Shown: positions 1 through 8,044 of the stretch, piece by piece
How the letters are laid out: each line of letters opens with the position of its first letter
Numbering within the stretch: position 1 is the stretch's first letter
Origin: Brevibacillus reuszeri
Lineage (GTDB): Bacteria > Bacillota > Bacilli > Brevibacillales > Brevibacillaceae
Direction of reading: 5' to 3'
Assembly (NCBI RefSeq): GCF_001187725.1
Contig: NZ_LGIQ01000005.1
Location: forward strand, 1,058,526-1,122,525
Length of the DNA: 64,000 nt
Translations under genes and position numbers: made by a program
Notes under the pieces: model-generated
Databases searched by the model: none
What the model saw: the letters and a program-made list of their open reading frames with translations, nothing else
Told to the model about the DNA's origin: nothing

Positions 1-31
1 TAACCATCAATGTGGCTATGGAGGTTTGAGA

Positions 32-1048
32 ATGAAAATTTTAAAAATGGAGAATCTGTCTAGATTATACGGTAAAGGCGAGCTGTCGGTGCTTGACATG
101 ACTACACAGCAGCGTAAGATTATGTTTGCCTTAACCATATTCTATACAATTGTGATTCTTTATTTTATATTTCTGGCTTTCGGTAGAGTAGATTCCTTAG
201 ATCAAAGGACAAGTTATGTCTTCATCCTTGTACCGGACAGTTTTTTTAGGTTGCCAAGTGTATCAGATCTTCTACATCCTACTCTGATGGACTTTGTGGG
301 TTTTGGAAACATCGCAGCCTTCATCCCTTTTGGCATATTGATTCCATTGTTATATCGGACCAGTTTTGTTCGATTCATTGCATTGTTCATTCTGTCCATT
401 CTCGTGATTGAAACGATTCAGGCACTAACTTTACTCGGCAGCTTCGATATAGACGACGTCATTCAAAACTCATTAGGTGCAGCAGTCGGATTCGGGGCGT
501 ACAAACTTGGCTTTCGTACAAAAAATGTCCGGAGAAACATAGCTGTTACGGGCATTTCCATTGTTGTCCTTATGATCGTGGTTTGGGGGGGCTTCGGGAT
601 CATTGACAAAGCGTTCATTAAAGATATGGGCCCTTTTGTGCCGTTGAACGAACTGATAGACAGAACCGGAAAAACTTCAACGGGTACAAAACCATACAGT
701 TTCAAAATTGGCGGTCAAACCGTAGAACCCAAATATAATATGTATAGTGTCGAAGGCAATCCTATCGAAACGTACACATATACGTTAGGCAATAAGGAGC
801 TTTATCTCTCCTTGTTCTATGGGATTCCCGATCAAAAGGATTTTCATGGGAGATTAAGTGTGTGTGTCGACGGACATGAGCTCCTGTCTACGTCTGCAGA
901 AGATCAACACCATCAACCAGATATGTTGCTAGTTTATCTCGAAAAAGCAAATGAGCTTACCATAACCATTGAGGGAAATGTAACAATGTGGGATGTTGCT
1001 TTTAGGGAGATGAAATATTATTGGAGTTGGGAAAAGCGTGAGGAATAA
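32..1048 (+). CDS. VanZ-like membrane protein with an ABC-ATPase-like N-terminus
   Basis: Start ATG at 32 is chosen because GGAGG lies 7 bases upstream; 338 residues. From Met23 (base 98) the protein is a VanZ-family membrane protein: about four hydrophobic segments, the motif GNIAAFIPFG near residue 90 and DIDDVIQNSLGA near 145, both typical of VanZ. About 145 C-terminal residues follow the last membrane segment and probably lie outside the cell. VanZ homologues are linked to low-level teicoplanin resistance, but the function here is unknown. Residues 1-22 do not look like VanZ; ILKMENLSRLYGKGE is the usual opening of a MacB/LolD-type ABC ATPase, so a deletion has probably joined the start of an ATPase gene in frame to vanZ. 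Met23 could be the ancestral VanZ start. Confidence 0.8.
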   Translation: MKILKMENLSRLYGKGELSVLDMTTQQRKIMFALTIFYTIVILYFIFLAFGRVDSLDQRTSYVFILVPDSFFRLPSVSDLLHPTLMDFVGFGNIAAFIPFGILIPLLYRTSFVRFIALFILSILVIETIQALTLLGSFDIDDVIQNSLGAAVGFGAYKLGFRTKNVRRNIAVTGISIVVLMIVVWGGFGIIDKAFIKDMGPFVPLNELIDRTGKTSTGTKPYSFKIGGQTVEPKYNMYSVEGNPIETYTYTLGNKELYLSLFYGIPDQKDFHGRLSVCVDGHELLSTSAEDQHHQPDMLLVYLEKANELTITIEGNVTMWDVAFREMKYYWSWEKREE

Positions 1049-1050
1049 GA

Positions 1051-1399
1051 CGAAATGCGAATGCTATTGAAGCCTATCAAAGTATCGAAAAATATCAACG
1101 AAAGGGTACTTTTACAGCTTGGCTTTATAAGATTGCTTATTTTCATTGTCTCAATTTGATCAAGCAGCGCAATTTGGTGAAGTGGCTTCCGTTTCTAGGC
1201 AATGAAGAGGAGTGCGAAAGCATAAATCCCAAAATACAACCAGAAGAGAATGAATTCAATGAGGCCATTTTGTACGCCTTATCAAAGCTCTCCATTGAAG
1301 AGCGAAATGTACTGATTTTACGGCTCGTTGAGGAAATGTCTATAGGAAGAGATTGCTATGATCTTTCCCCAAAAACTGGCCAGCCTTCGTAAAAAATAG
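1051..1399 (+). pseudogene. ECF sigma factor remnant, truncated and frameshifted
   Basis: Reading frame 1 is open from the end of the VanZ gene and translates to sigma region 2/4 sequence: KGTFTAWLYKIAYFHCLN (region 2) and LSKLSIEERNVLILRLVEEMS (start of region 4). The first part of region 2 is missing. After EEMS the frame is lost: the open frame ends at TAA 1390-1392, while the next frame reads EEIAMIF and then SLRKK before TAG 1397-1399, the expected region 4 helix. One extra base near 1341-1346 explains this. Not expected to give a working sigma factor. Confidence 0.75.
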
Positions 1400-1403
1400 G
1401 AGA

Positions 1404-1532
1404 GAGCGGTCAAAAATTATCGGCCGGTTCAGTCTGGATCAGGACAAAGTAAAAACACAAAAGGAAATTGCGCCAGAACTTTGCGTCTCCCGGTCGTATG
1501 TATATCGGATCGAAAAACATGCACTTGTGAAG
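1404..1532 (+). pseudogene. Remnant of a SigK/SigE-type sporulation sigma factor (C-terminal region 4)
   Basis: The frame beginning at 1404 reads ERSKIIGRFSLDQ, then KTQKEIAPELCVSRSYVYRI and EKHALVK. This matches the region 4.2 signature of SigK-family factors (KTQREIA, SRSYVSRIEKRALMK). Nothing upstream encodes the rest of the protein and there is no start codon or ribosome site. It directly follows the ECF remnant, so two different sigma genes have decayed side by side. Family assignment is from motif memory; SigE and SigG are less likely because of the SRSYV..RIEK.AL pattern. Confidence 0.65.
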
Positions 1533-1594
1533 TGTATTACACTTTTAAATTTAAATTACAAAAATAGACCGATATGTTTAGGATTTTGAACCAA

Positions 1595-1620
1595 AGAGCC
1601 GGTGAGGACAATCCGGCTCT
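1595..1620 (-). terminator. Hairpin terminator behind the DUF2642 gene
   Basis: AGAGCCGG at 1595-1602 pairs with CCGGCTCT at 1613-1620. Read on the minus strand it lies just after the stop at 1631 and is followed by a weak T stretch (TTGGTTC). Confidence 0.55.
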
Positions 1621-1630
1621 CGTTCATGGC

Positions 1631-1963
1631 TTATTCCTCGTATTCCTCTTCTGCTTTTTCAAAATAAACGATTTCACTTAATCGAATGTGATGCTTTTTT
1701 CCATGAACGATAAGAGTTACGTGATCAATGAAAACATCATCCAGAGTACCTATCAATTTGCCAACAGTTGTCGTGATGACAATCATTACCCCTTTGTAGC
1801 GGATCAAAAGCTCGGTGAATTTGGGTTCCACAGCTGTCGTGTATATAACATTTGTCGGCAATACCTGAGTATTCTTGCTTTGCACATCTTCAATCCGAAA
1901 ATATTGCTGAGCCGGAAAGGAGGCATAGGCATGTGGATACCCATAGTACATAAATCTATTCAT
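1631..1963 (-). CDS. DUF2642 family protein, possibly spore-associated
   Basis: 110 residues from ATG 1963, chosen because AAAGGAG lies 10 bases upstream; an in-frame extension to 2254 exists but runs through the group II intron remnant and is not believed. The C-terminal half (about 50-105) reads as one small beta-rich DUF2642 domain: GVMIVITTTVGKLIGTL followed by DDVFIDHVTLIV and HIRLSEIVYF. The N-terminus is Tyr/Pro-rich (MYYGYPHAYASFPAQQYF), as in small coat-type proteins of spore formers. The tail is acidic. The spore role is inferred from family members such as YuzF-like proteins; no direct evidence is in the window. Confidence 0.7.
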   Translation of the reverse strand: MNRFMYYGYPHAYASFPAQQYFRIEDVQSKNTQVLPTNVIYTTAVEPKFTELLIRYKGVMIVITTTVGKLIGTLDDVFIDHVTLIVHGKKHHIRLSEIVYFEKAEEEYEE

Positions 1964-2036
1964 GAACTGCATACTCCTTTGGGATATATTGAAAAGCACA
2001 TCTATAACATATGGCCAATACCGATGTGATGTTCCA

Positions 2037-2165
2037 ATGAGTGAAGGATAAGACCCTGCTGGAGTCGGAAGGCTAAACAAGCCTTCGGTAGATAAGTAAA
2101 ATGCCGTGTGCGCTGAAAGGCGCCCGCACGGTGTAGGCTCGTTATAAAACCGAGTGGAATAAGAC
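2037..2165 (+). mobile_element. Group II intron 3' remnant (domain V and probable domain VI)
   Basis: Bases 2101-2134 have the exact 34-base architecture of group II intron domain V: proximal arm TGCCGTGT, distal arm GCGCT, GAAA tetraloop, GGCGC, a two-base 3' bulge CC, then GCACGGTG. Against the common bacterial domain V I count about 26 of 34 matching bases. Directly after it a short stem CTCG/CGAG (2138-2154) fits domain VI, and the stretch ends AAGAC, compatible with the AY 3' splice end. Upstream GAAGGCT/AGCCTTC (2069-2086) is another stem. Domains I-III and the reverse transcriptase are absent, and the catalytic triad position reads TGC instead of AGC/CGC, so it is dead. Confidence 0.7.
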
Positions 2166-2370
2166 GAGAATTGCGTAAACGGAATCACCGGTTTAAAGTA
2201 TGAAAGGCATTTTAGTTTTCCAGGCCTTACATTTAGCAAGCCGGAAGATGCCACAAGTGTGAAGCTGATGGTATCGACGGATGGTGGGGAAACCTGGAGT
2301 GAGACTAGGGCATGCTTTGATCAAAACTCGAAAGGCGTGTCACTTGGTGGTGCTATCGATTCCGTAAACT
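2166..2370 (+). pseudogene. Fragment of a surface/adhesin-type protein
   Basis: Immediately after the intron remnant a frame reads VNGITGLKYE, then FSFPGLTFSKPEDATSVKL and MVSTDGGETWSE. The style (DATSVKLMVSTDGGETW) is that of repeated beta-sandwich domains in secreted or S-layer-like proteins. There is no start and the frame runs into the neighbouring nucleotidyltransferase gene end. It may be the 3' exon of a gene once split by the intron. Confidence 0.45.
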
Positions 2371-2387
2371 TAAGGATGTTTTATGAA

Positions 2388-3113
2388 TCAAAGTTTTTCT
2401 TTCCCTGAAGAAAACCCTTCAAATAGTCGCCCGCCGTATGGTTCTAATACCCGTTCACTTAGTAGTATAACCTTGCTTTTATCACCGGTTTTATAAAAAT
2501 CGTCAAAGGCTTCTATAAATTCTTCCGTAAATTTTACATCGTATTGCTTTAAAGCACGAATAATCCATTTGGAAGAACCTATCCAACATCCATTCGTTCT
2601 TAAAACAAATTCGTGAATAAGCTCTCCTAATGAATTGGCAATAAATAATTCTTCAGCTCGATTCTTGCAACCTTCAAAATCATCAAGTGCATCCGTAATA
2701 AAATAAAGTCTTGTTCTAATCATTTCTTCGGTCCATCTTTCAGGACCATTTTCCAACATCACTCTAGCTTCTTTCTTTATTGAATCTACTACTCCTTCGT
2801 CTCTTAATGGAATTCCTTCTAGCACCATTCTTTGCAAGGAGGGCTTTGCATTTTGAAAATCCATTTGGAAATAGTATTGATAGCTAGTTAAATTATGAAC
2901 AAAAGCCTCAATCGCCCATCCGAAATCTATGAATGACTCTCTATAAGCTGATGCTATGCTTTCATCAAAAATGACAATGTCAAGGTCAGAAGTATGCGTT
3001 GCTTCACCTCTAACAACGCTGCCAGCCAATACAGCCCCTTGACAGTTGGGGAAGTGCTTATTAATAAACCGTTTTGCTGCTTCAATCGGCTCTAACTTCT
3101 TCGTATCTCCCAT
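2388..3113 (-). CDS. Nucleotidyltransferase-domain protein
   Basis: 241 residues; ATG 3113 is preceded by GAGGTGGAG. Residues 30-50 carry the nucleotidyltransferase signature, GSVVRGEATHTSDLDIV: G31-S32, then the metal-binding D43-x-D45. The remaining 190 residues are helical, as in aminoglycoside-nucleotidyltransferase-like and minimal NT proteins. The substrate cannot be told from the sequence; nucleotidylation of a small molecule, an RNA or a protein all remain possible. It stands alone, on the opposite strand to the surface-protein fragments that flank it, and looks like an insertion into that older gene. No toxin/antitoxin partner is visible next to it. Confidence 0.8.
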   Translation of the reverse strand: MGDTKKLEPIEAAKRFINKHFPNCQGAVLAGSVVRGEATHTSDLDIVIFDESIASAYRESFIDFGWAIEAFVHNLTSYQYYFQMDFQNAKPSLQRMVLEGIPLRDEGVVDSIKKEARVMLENGPERWTEEMIRTRLYFITDALDDFEGCKNRAEELFIANSLGELIHEFVLRTNGCWIGSSKWIIRALKQYDVKFTEEFIEAFDDFYKTGDKSKVILLSERVLEPYGGRLFEGFSSGKEKL

Positions 3114-3199
3114 CTACTCCACCTCAATCTATTTGATTTCTAATGGTATACTAGCAATATTTTCCGTATAGTAATTTATTTTCGAGTCTACTACGTTAG

Positions 3200-3825
3200 T
3201 TTGATACAACAGAAGCAAATGTAGACAATAATATTGAGATTACATTTACAGAAAATGCAGCATGGCGTACAGCGATATCGGATGTAAAAGTGAATGACGT
3301 ATCAGTTGGAGCAGGCGAATGGACGACTAAGGCCGGGAAATTAATCTTAGATCCAGCGGATATTGTTGCTCTTCAAACACCAGGAAGTAAGGAAATTACA
3401 GTGATAGCCACCGGGTACGAAGACTCAACCGTCACCCAGAATATAGCGACTGGCGCATTGTCGGAAAGCAAATCTTCAGTGAATCCAACTCCTGGTAATT
3501 CACCTAGACCTGGTACTGGTTTTTTTATGGTATTAACAGCCAAAGATAAATACGGTAATCCACTTCAAAATTACCAGTTCAAGTTTGACATTGAAGTAAA
3601 CAATAGCAATTCAACAACAGTGAGTCTATTACTTATTATAATCAGAGTTATACTGAATCAACTTCGAATGTCCAACCTTTACCCGATCGTACTGACAATA
3701 ATGGTGAATCGTATATTTCCTTTCAATGGGGATCAAACGGTGACTCGGGGGATTCTACTAAAATAGTCTGGAAAGATAAAGATGGGAACGAGATATTCAC
3801 TCCGACTATTGTTAGTTACCAATAA
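3200..3825 (+). pseudogene. Surface protein fragment with Shr-like/DUF1533 domain, frameshifted
   Basis: Frame 2 is open from 3200 and reads DNNIEITFTENAAWRTAIS, VKVNDVSV, then a GSKEITVIATGYEDSTVTQ strand. This is the pattern of the Shr-like haem-interacting domain (DUF1533) found in cell-surface proteins. A Pro/Ser linker (NPTPGNSPRPGTG) and a second beta domain (LTAKDKYGNPLQNYQFKFD) follow. Near 3609-3621 the frame is lost: sense continues in frame 1 as SESITYYNQSYTES through WKDKDGNEIFTPTIVSYQ to TAA 3823-3825. There is no signal peptide and no start. Probably the 3' end of the same decayed gene as the fragment at 2166. Confidence 0.65.
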
Positions 3826-3857
3826 GTGGTAAATGGTTGTCAGTAATTGATTTAAGC

Positions 3858-3893
3858 AAGAGAGTCTCTCTCGAAAAGGAGAGTCTCTTTTTT
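3858..3893 (+). terminator. Rho-independent terminator behind the surface-protein fragment
   Basis: AAGAGA...CTCTC (3858-3870, two-base bulge) pairs with GAGAGTCTCTT (3879-3889), followed by a T run to 3893. Bases 3894-4069 hold no gene that I can see. Confidence 0.75.
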
Positions 3894-4069
3894 ATGATGG
3901 GACGGATTGCTAAACGTTATAAGAGCACTCAACATCATTTTTCTGAGAAACAGTCGATTACATAAATGAATTGGGTAATTCATCCATTTTTACAATAAAG
4001 ATCGACATCGACTATAAAAGAAACGAGACAAACTAACGCCGGTTCAATATTTTAGAAAAGATTTTTTTA

Positions 4070-5191
4070 CTAGCATTTACCTAAAGGCAAATAAACGTTA
4101 AATGTCGTACCTTGTTCAGACTCACTCACGACGTGGATAAACCCACCGTGCGCTCTGACAAAATGATGAGCGATCGATAATCCGAGCCCTGTTCCACCTG
4201 TATTCCGCGAACGAGCCTTTTCGACACGATAAAAACGATCAAATAGGTAGCCCAGCTCTTCTGATGGAATACCAATGCCAGTGTCTATCACTGAAATACA
4301 TGTATAGGCTGCATTCCGATCGAGGACCTTTTCTTCCATTAAAACGGAAATCTTTCCGCCTTCTGGCGTATAGCGGATTGCATTTGTCAACAAATTGATG
4401 AACACCTGTGTGATTCGTCTCACATCCGCCATTACCATGATCGGCCTCGTGTTCGAGTAGAATCGTAGTTCCAGTCCGTTCTCCTCAGCCTCCATTTTCA
4501 CATCATCCACGATTCGTTCAAGTCTTGCTGATAGATCGAGCAGTTTGCAGTCCAATGACAGACGGCCCGCTTCAGCCAATGACAAGACATGAAGATCTTC
4601 CACAAGCAGGCTTAGACGGATCACTTCGTCATGGAGTCTGAGTAGCATTTCCGGAGGGACGTCTTGACCGGTCTGTTGAACATTTTCCAGCTTTAGCTGC
4701 ATGATAGACAGCGGAGTTCGAAGCTCATGAGCAACATCAGCTACTAACCGCCTGCGGGCGTCCTCAGCTTCACGGAGGCGAAGTGTCATGTCGTTAAAGG
4801 TCTGGATTACTTTCCCATATTCATCTTTTGATTGGACAGGAACGTTTACGTCCAGATCTCCCTGCGCAACGCGTTCGATCGCGGCAACGAGCTTTCGAAG
4901 CGGGCGCGTTAGTACCCCTGAAATCCATAAACTGAAGAATAAGCCGAGTGCTACGAAAACGACCCAGTTCCCAAGAGCAAATTTCTGCATCTTATCTGAA
5001 ACGTATGTCTTCAAGATATCAATTTGTTTCTCAGGCGGTACGTTCAAATAAGATGCATTGATTTCGTCCTTACGAAATTGATCGAACAAAGTCTCCATGT
5101 AAACTTGTTTGGTAACGATATGAGCGCCGCCGATAATAAGAACGAGCAGTCCAATGTAAACAAATATCTTTTGGCGAACTGTCAGCCTCAT
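4070..5191 (-). CDS. Sensor histidine kinase (HAMP, HisKA, HATPase)
   Basis: 373 residues. Membrane segments at about 8-25 and 72-92 enclose a short 45-residue extracellular loop. A HAMP linker follows (93-145), then the dimerisation/phosphoacceptor box VAHELRTPLS with His155, the N box NLLTNAIRYTP, G1 DTGIGIP and G2 GGTGLGLSI. It autophosphorylates on His155 and passes phosphate to the partner regulator. Its ATG overlaps the regulator's TGA (ATGA), so the two are translated together. The small loop gives no clue to the signal; kinases of this layout often sense envelope stress. All catalytic motifs are present. Confidence 0.93.
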   Translation of the reverse strand: MRLTVRQKIFVYIGLLVLIIGGAHIVTKQVYMETLFDQFRKDEINASYLNVPPEKQIDILKTYVSDKMQKFALGNWVVFVALGLFFSLWISGVLTRPLRKLVAAIERVAQGDLDVNVPVQSKDEYGKVIQTFNDMTLRLREAEDARRRLVADVAHELRTPLSIMQLKLENVQQTGQDVPPEMLLRLHDEVIRLSLLVEDLHVLSLAEAGRLSLDCKLLDLSARLERIVDDVKMEAEENGLELRFYSNTRPIMVMADVRRITQVFINLLTNAIRYTPEGGKISVLMEEKVLDRNAAYTCISVIDTGIGIPSEELGYLFDRFYRVEKARSRNTGGTGLGLSIAHHFVRAHGGFIHVVSESEQGTTFNVYLPLGKC

Positions 5192-5874
5192 GATTGTTCA
5201 CCGAATCGATAACCGAAACCGTATACCGTTTGAATATAACGAGGATTGGCCGGATCGTCTCCAAGTTTGCGGCGAAGATTACGGATATGGGAATCCATCG
5301 TTCTCTCGTATCCCATATATTCGTCCGAGAGTGCGGCTTTTAATAATTGCAGACGGCTGAAAACCATTCCGGGACGTGCAGCTAATGTATACAAAATTTT
5401 GAATTCCGTCGGTGTCAGTTGAATCTCCAGACCGTCCTGGAATACCTGACATTTGGCCTCGGAAATGACTAGGTTGTCTCTTTCCAATAGCATCAACCTG
5501 TCTTCTGGTCCGCGCAAGCGACGAAGTAAAGCTCGGATACGCGAAGAGAGCTCGCGCAAGCTAAACGGCTTCGTCAAATAATCGTCCGCACCGATTTCCA
5601 GACCGACGATTTTATCTGATTCATCCGATCGGGCCGTGACCATTATAATACCGCAATTCGAGATTTGCCTTATTTCGCGGACTACGTCGATGCCGCTTTT
5701 CTCTGGGAGCATCCAATCAAGCACGACGAGATCAGGACGCTCGGACCGGGCAATCGTGAGCGCTTCTTTGCCGTTACCGGCGGTCAATACCCGAAACCCT
5801 TCATGCAGCAGGTAGGTTTGCATCTCCTCAAGCATCCTCGTTTCGTCCTCCACAACCAACAATTTTGGTTGCAT
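5188..5874 (-). CDS. OmpR-family response regulator
   Basis: 228 residues from ATG 5874, with GAGGTG six bases upstream; an in-frame GTG at 5883 lies inside that ribosome site. The receiver domain has the acidic pair ED (9-10), phosphoacceptor D53 in VVLDWMLPEKSG and K102 in LTKPF. The C-terminal winged helix (about 130-228) ends with the usual YIQTVYGFGYRF. It is the first gene of the operon with the kinase. Upstream, GTGAG...CACTCAC around 5911-5926 forms an imperfect dyad that could be a binding site; this is only suggestive. Bases 5930-6118 hold no other gene. Confidence 0.93.
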   Translation of the reverse strand: MQPKLLVVEDETRMLEEMQTYLLHEGFRVLTAGNGKEALTIARSERPDLVVLDWMLPEKSGIDVVREIRQISNCGIIMVTARSDESDKIVGLEIGADDYLTKPFSLRELSSRIRALLRRLRGPEDRLMLLERDNLVISEAKCQVFQDGLEIQLTPTEFKILYTLAARPGMVFSRLQLLKAALSDEYMGYERTMDSHIRNLRRKLGDDPANPRYIQTVYGFGYRFGEQS

Positions 5875-6118
5875 TCCAATCACCTCTTTCCAGTTAGTCT
5901 GCTTCCAGTGAGCGAGTCACCACTCACCCCAAATTATACTTGATTACTTACGTTCTTGAAGAAATCCACACAAAAAGAGGAAGATTTGCATAAGTTCTCG
6001 ACATTTATTGTTTAAACTGACTGCGAAACCAGAGAAATAGCCGCGAAGAACAGGAGAGAACGATTGTTAGGAAAGGTGGAAGGTCTACGCCAGAATGGCG
6101 AATAAAGGAGGTGAAAGT

Positions 6119-6502
6119 ATGGCCCCTATCAGGGTTCGTTACATTGTCGATGATGTAGTTGCTACAATCGCATTTTACACACAACATCTTGACTTCCTGG
6201 TCAAAACACACCCTGTACCCGGTTTTGCCATTTTGCAGAGAGATGATTTGAATCTTCTTGTGAATGAAAAAAGTGGTCAAGGTGGAGCCACTCAAGCCAT
6301 GCCGGATGGGCGAAAACCGGAACCAGGAGGCTGGAATCGGATTCAGATCGAGGTAAAAGACCTGGACGGCTTAGTTGAGAACCTGCGTAAAGCAGGTGTA
6401 CGCTTCCGCAATGATATTGTCACAGGTTTTGGTGGTAAGCAAATTTTACTAGATGACCCAGCAGGTAATCCTATCGAACTCTTCGAACCTCCAGGCAAAT
6501 GA
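6119..6502 (+). CDS. VOC (glyoxalase/bleomycin resistance) family protein
   Basis: 127 residues from ATG 6119; AAAGGAGGTG sits 6 bases upstream, so the upstream in-frame ATG at 6095 is rejected. One VOC domain with two beta-alpha-beta-beta-beta units: VRYIVDDVVATIAFYTQHLDF at the start (20-residue strand/helix) and a second half with IQIEVKDLDGLVENLRKAGV and ILLDDPAGNPIELFEPP. The ending DPAGNPIELFE carries the C-terminal metal-ligand Glu seen in active members. Substrate unknown; family members include glyoxalase I, dioxygenases and antibiotic-binding proteins. It stands alone. Confidence 0.85.
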   Translation: MAPIRVRYIVDDVVATIAFYTQHLDFLVKTHPVPGFAILQRDDLNLLVNEKSGQGGATQAMPDGRKPEPGGWNRIQIEVKDLDGLVENLRKAGVRFRNDIVTGFGGKQILLDDPAGNPIELFEPPGK

Positions 6503-6636
6503 TAAAAAGAAGAGCACCTCCTTTGCATCAAAGCATCAAGTAGAAGAACAAAAAGTGTTTGCTCGTTTTTGTTTTTCCTATCAGGATGAGAGAAACTACA
6601 ACGAACCTAAAAACAACAAGGGAGGAAAACTAACTA

Positions 6637-7044
6637 ATGAAAATGAAGCTAGCTTTATTCGTAATCCTTTGTCTCTTTCTACTAGCTCCAACGATTGCTT
6701 CTGCTGAAGTGACCCATGGTAATGTCGGTTATGGAGTAACCACACCCGGGCGACTCTGGGCCACGATTGACGCGGTCGTGGGGTTGATCAGTGCGATCTT
6801 CGCCGGAATGTCTTTGGCTCGCTCCACCGGTCGTTTTGGCACCGGTAGTGGGCGACGTGGGGCCAGCGTGGCCGCTGTGACGGGACTGATCGTCATCGCC
6901 TACGCTATGCTGCATCTGACCAGATTCACTGGTGATTTTGGCACCGGTGACGGGCGAGCTGGTGCAATCATTGCCATCATAATGGGGCTAATCAGCATGG
7001 TGCTCTCTGGGTTAACTTTGGCCCGCTCCCGTCGCACCGGTTGA
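6637..7044 (+). CDS. DUF6223 family membrane protein with signal peptide
   Basis: 135 residues; ATG 6637 after GGGAGG. Residues 1-23 are a signal peptide (LALFVILCLFLLAP, cleavage near ASA-EV). Three hydrophobic stretches follow (about 43-60, 78-92, 111-130). The motif GRFGTGSGRRGASVAA (about 70-85) recurs as GDFGTGDGRAGAIIAI (about 100-115), an internal duplication. I recognise the DUF6223 pattern, best known to me from actinobacteria; its function is unknown. The codon use is visibly richer in G and C than the flanking AT-rich intergenic DNA and its neighbours, which fits acquisition by transfer. Confidence 0.7.
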   Translation: MKMKLALFVILCLFLLAPTIASAEVTHGNVGYGVTTPGRLWATIDAVVGLISAIFAGMSLARSTGRFGTGSGRRGASVAAVTGLIVIAYAMLHLTRFTGDFGTGDGRAGAIIAIIMGLISMVLSGLTLARSRRTG

Positions 7045-7184
7045 CCTAACCACCGTACCCTCTATGTCCTGCATGTGTGTATTCAGGTGCGAGCAGGGGT
7101 CAGCTATGACTTGAGTAAATTAGGTAATGTTACGTAATTTTTCGAAGCAGATCAATGTTTACCGGGGCAAAAATCTACAACAAC

Positions 7185-7236
7185 AATCGTCCGCAGGAAG
7201 CGCTTTGAAAAAAGTGGTTTTCGTGGACGATTTTTA
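7185..7236 (+). terminator. Terminator-like hairpin behind the DUF6223 gene
   Basis: AATCGTCC (7185-7192) pairs with GGACGATT (7225-7232) and is followed by TTTATT. The loop is long (32 bases) and may hold a second small stem. The rest of 7045-7299 shows no gene. Confidence 0.55.
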
Positions 7237-7299
7237 TTGGTGTGATAAAATAAGGGGATATTTTCCAAGTAGTTTTGGACGTGAAGTGGAGGAATTTAC

Positions 7300-7866
7300 A
7301 TGCTAACGAAGGATGTCGTTTGGAGACCCAGCACAGGAATCGGTCTTGAGCATCTAAAAATAAGAGAAGATACGTATCAAATTCATATAGACAGTATTGT
7401 CGTTGGCAGTGTACATAACGATAATCGTATAGACAGAATAAAATATGAAATTGTGCTGGATAAAGGATGGGCAACTAGAGAAGTCAAAATTTCATACCTG
7501 GGAGAAAAACAATATCTGTGTCTCTCATCAGATGGTAATGGGATGTGGAAAGATGAATAAGGACAAGTAATCCCAGAATTGTCTGGTTGTATCGATATTG
7601 ACATTTCATGCACGCCCTTTACGAATACTCTACCGATCAAACGCTTGTCCTATGAACCTTTACAACCGCAGGAGATGAAAGTGGTGTACATCTCTGCCGG
7701 TGATTTGAACTATCGACAAGTGAATCAGCGTTATACCTTGCTGGAGAAGAGAGACGATTCATCTTTATTTCGATATCAAAGCGGGAATTTTCAAGAGACT
7801 ATTACGGTTGACATAAATGGTATCGTAATCGATTATCCAGATCTCTTTTATCGGGAGAATTTTTGA
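7300..7866 (+). pseudogene. Putative glycolipid-binding family protein (PF06475) with in-frame stop
   Basis: ATG 7300 follows GGAGG. The reading frame is interrupted once, by TAA at 7558-7560, and then continues in the same frame to the stop at 7864-7866. Together the halves make a full-length PF06475 (DUF1089) protein of about 188 residues: IKYEIVLDKGWATREVKI and LCLSSDGNGMWKDE before the stop, IPELSGCIDIDISCTPFTNT, MKVVYIS, QRYTLLE and VIDYPDLFYR after it. All family landmarks are present, so the loss is recent or the stop is read through. A sequencing error is also possible. Function of the family in bacteria is poorly known. Confidence 0.8.
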
Positions 7867-7889
7867 GGCGCTCAATGAGCGTCTTTTTT
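7867..7889 (+). terminator. Rho-independent terminator behind the PF06475 gene
   Basis: GGCGCTC (7867-7873) and GAGCGTC (7877-7883) form a short stem followed by TTTTTT. Confidence 0.85.
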
Positions 7890-8044
7890 CTATGCGAAAA
7901 CAGGCCTGAATGCTGGTTCAAATTCTTCCATTTGCTGCTGACTAAGCACGCAGGAGCAATGAAGGGAAGCGATTACAAGAGCGGTAAATATTCCCACGCA
8001 GTCAACTTTGTAGTATGCTAGCCAAAAATGGAGGAGGTCATGTT

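Noticed and set aside
1964..2254. N-terminal extension of the DUF2642 gene to 2254 on the minus strand
   Set aside because: The extension has low-complexity, unlikely sequence, runs through the group II intron domain V and a better ribosome site lies at the inner ATG 1963.
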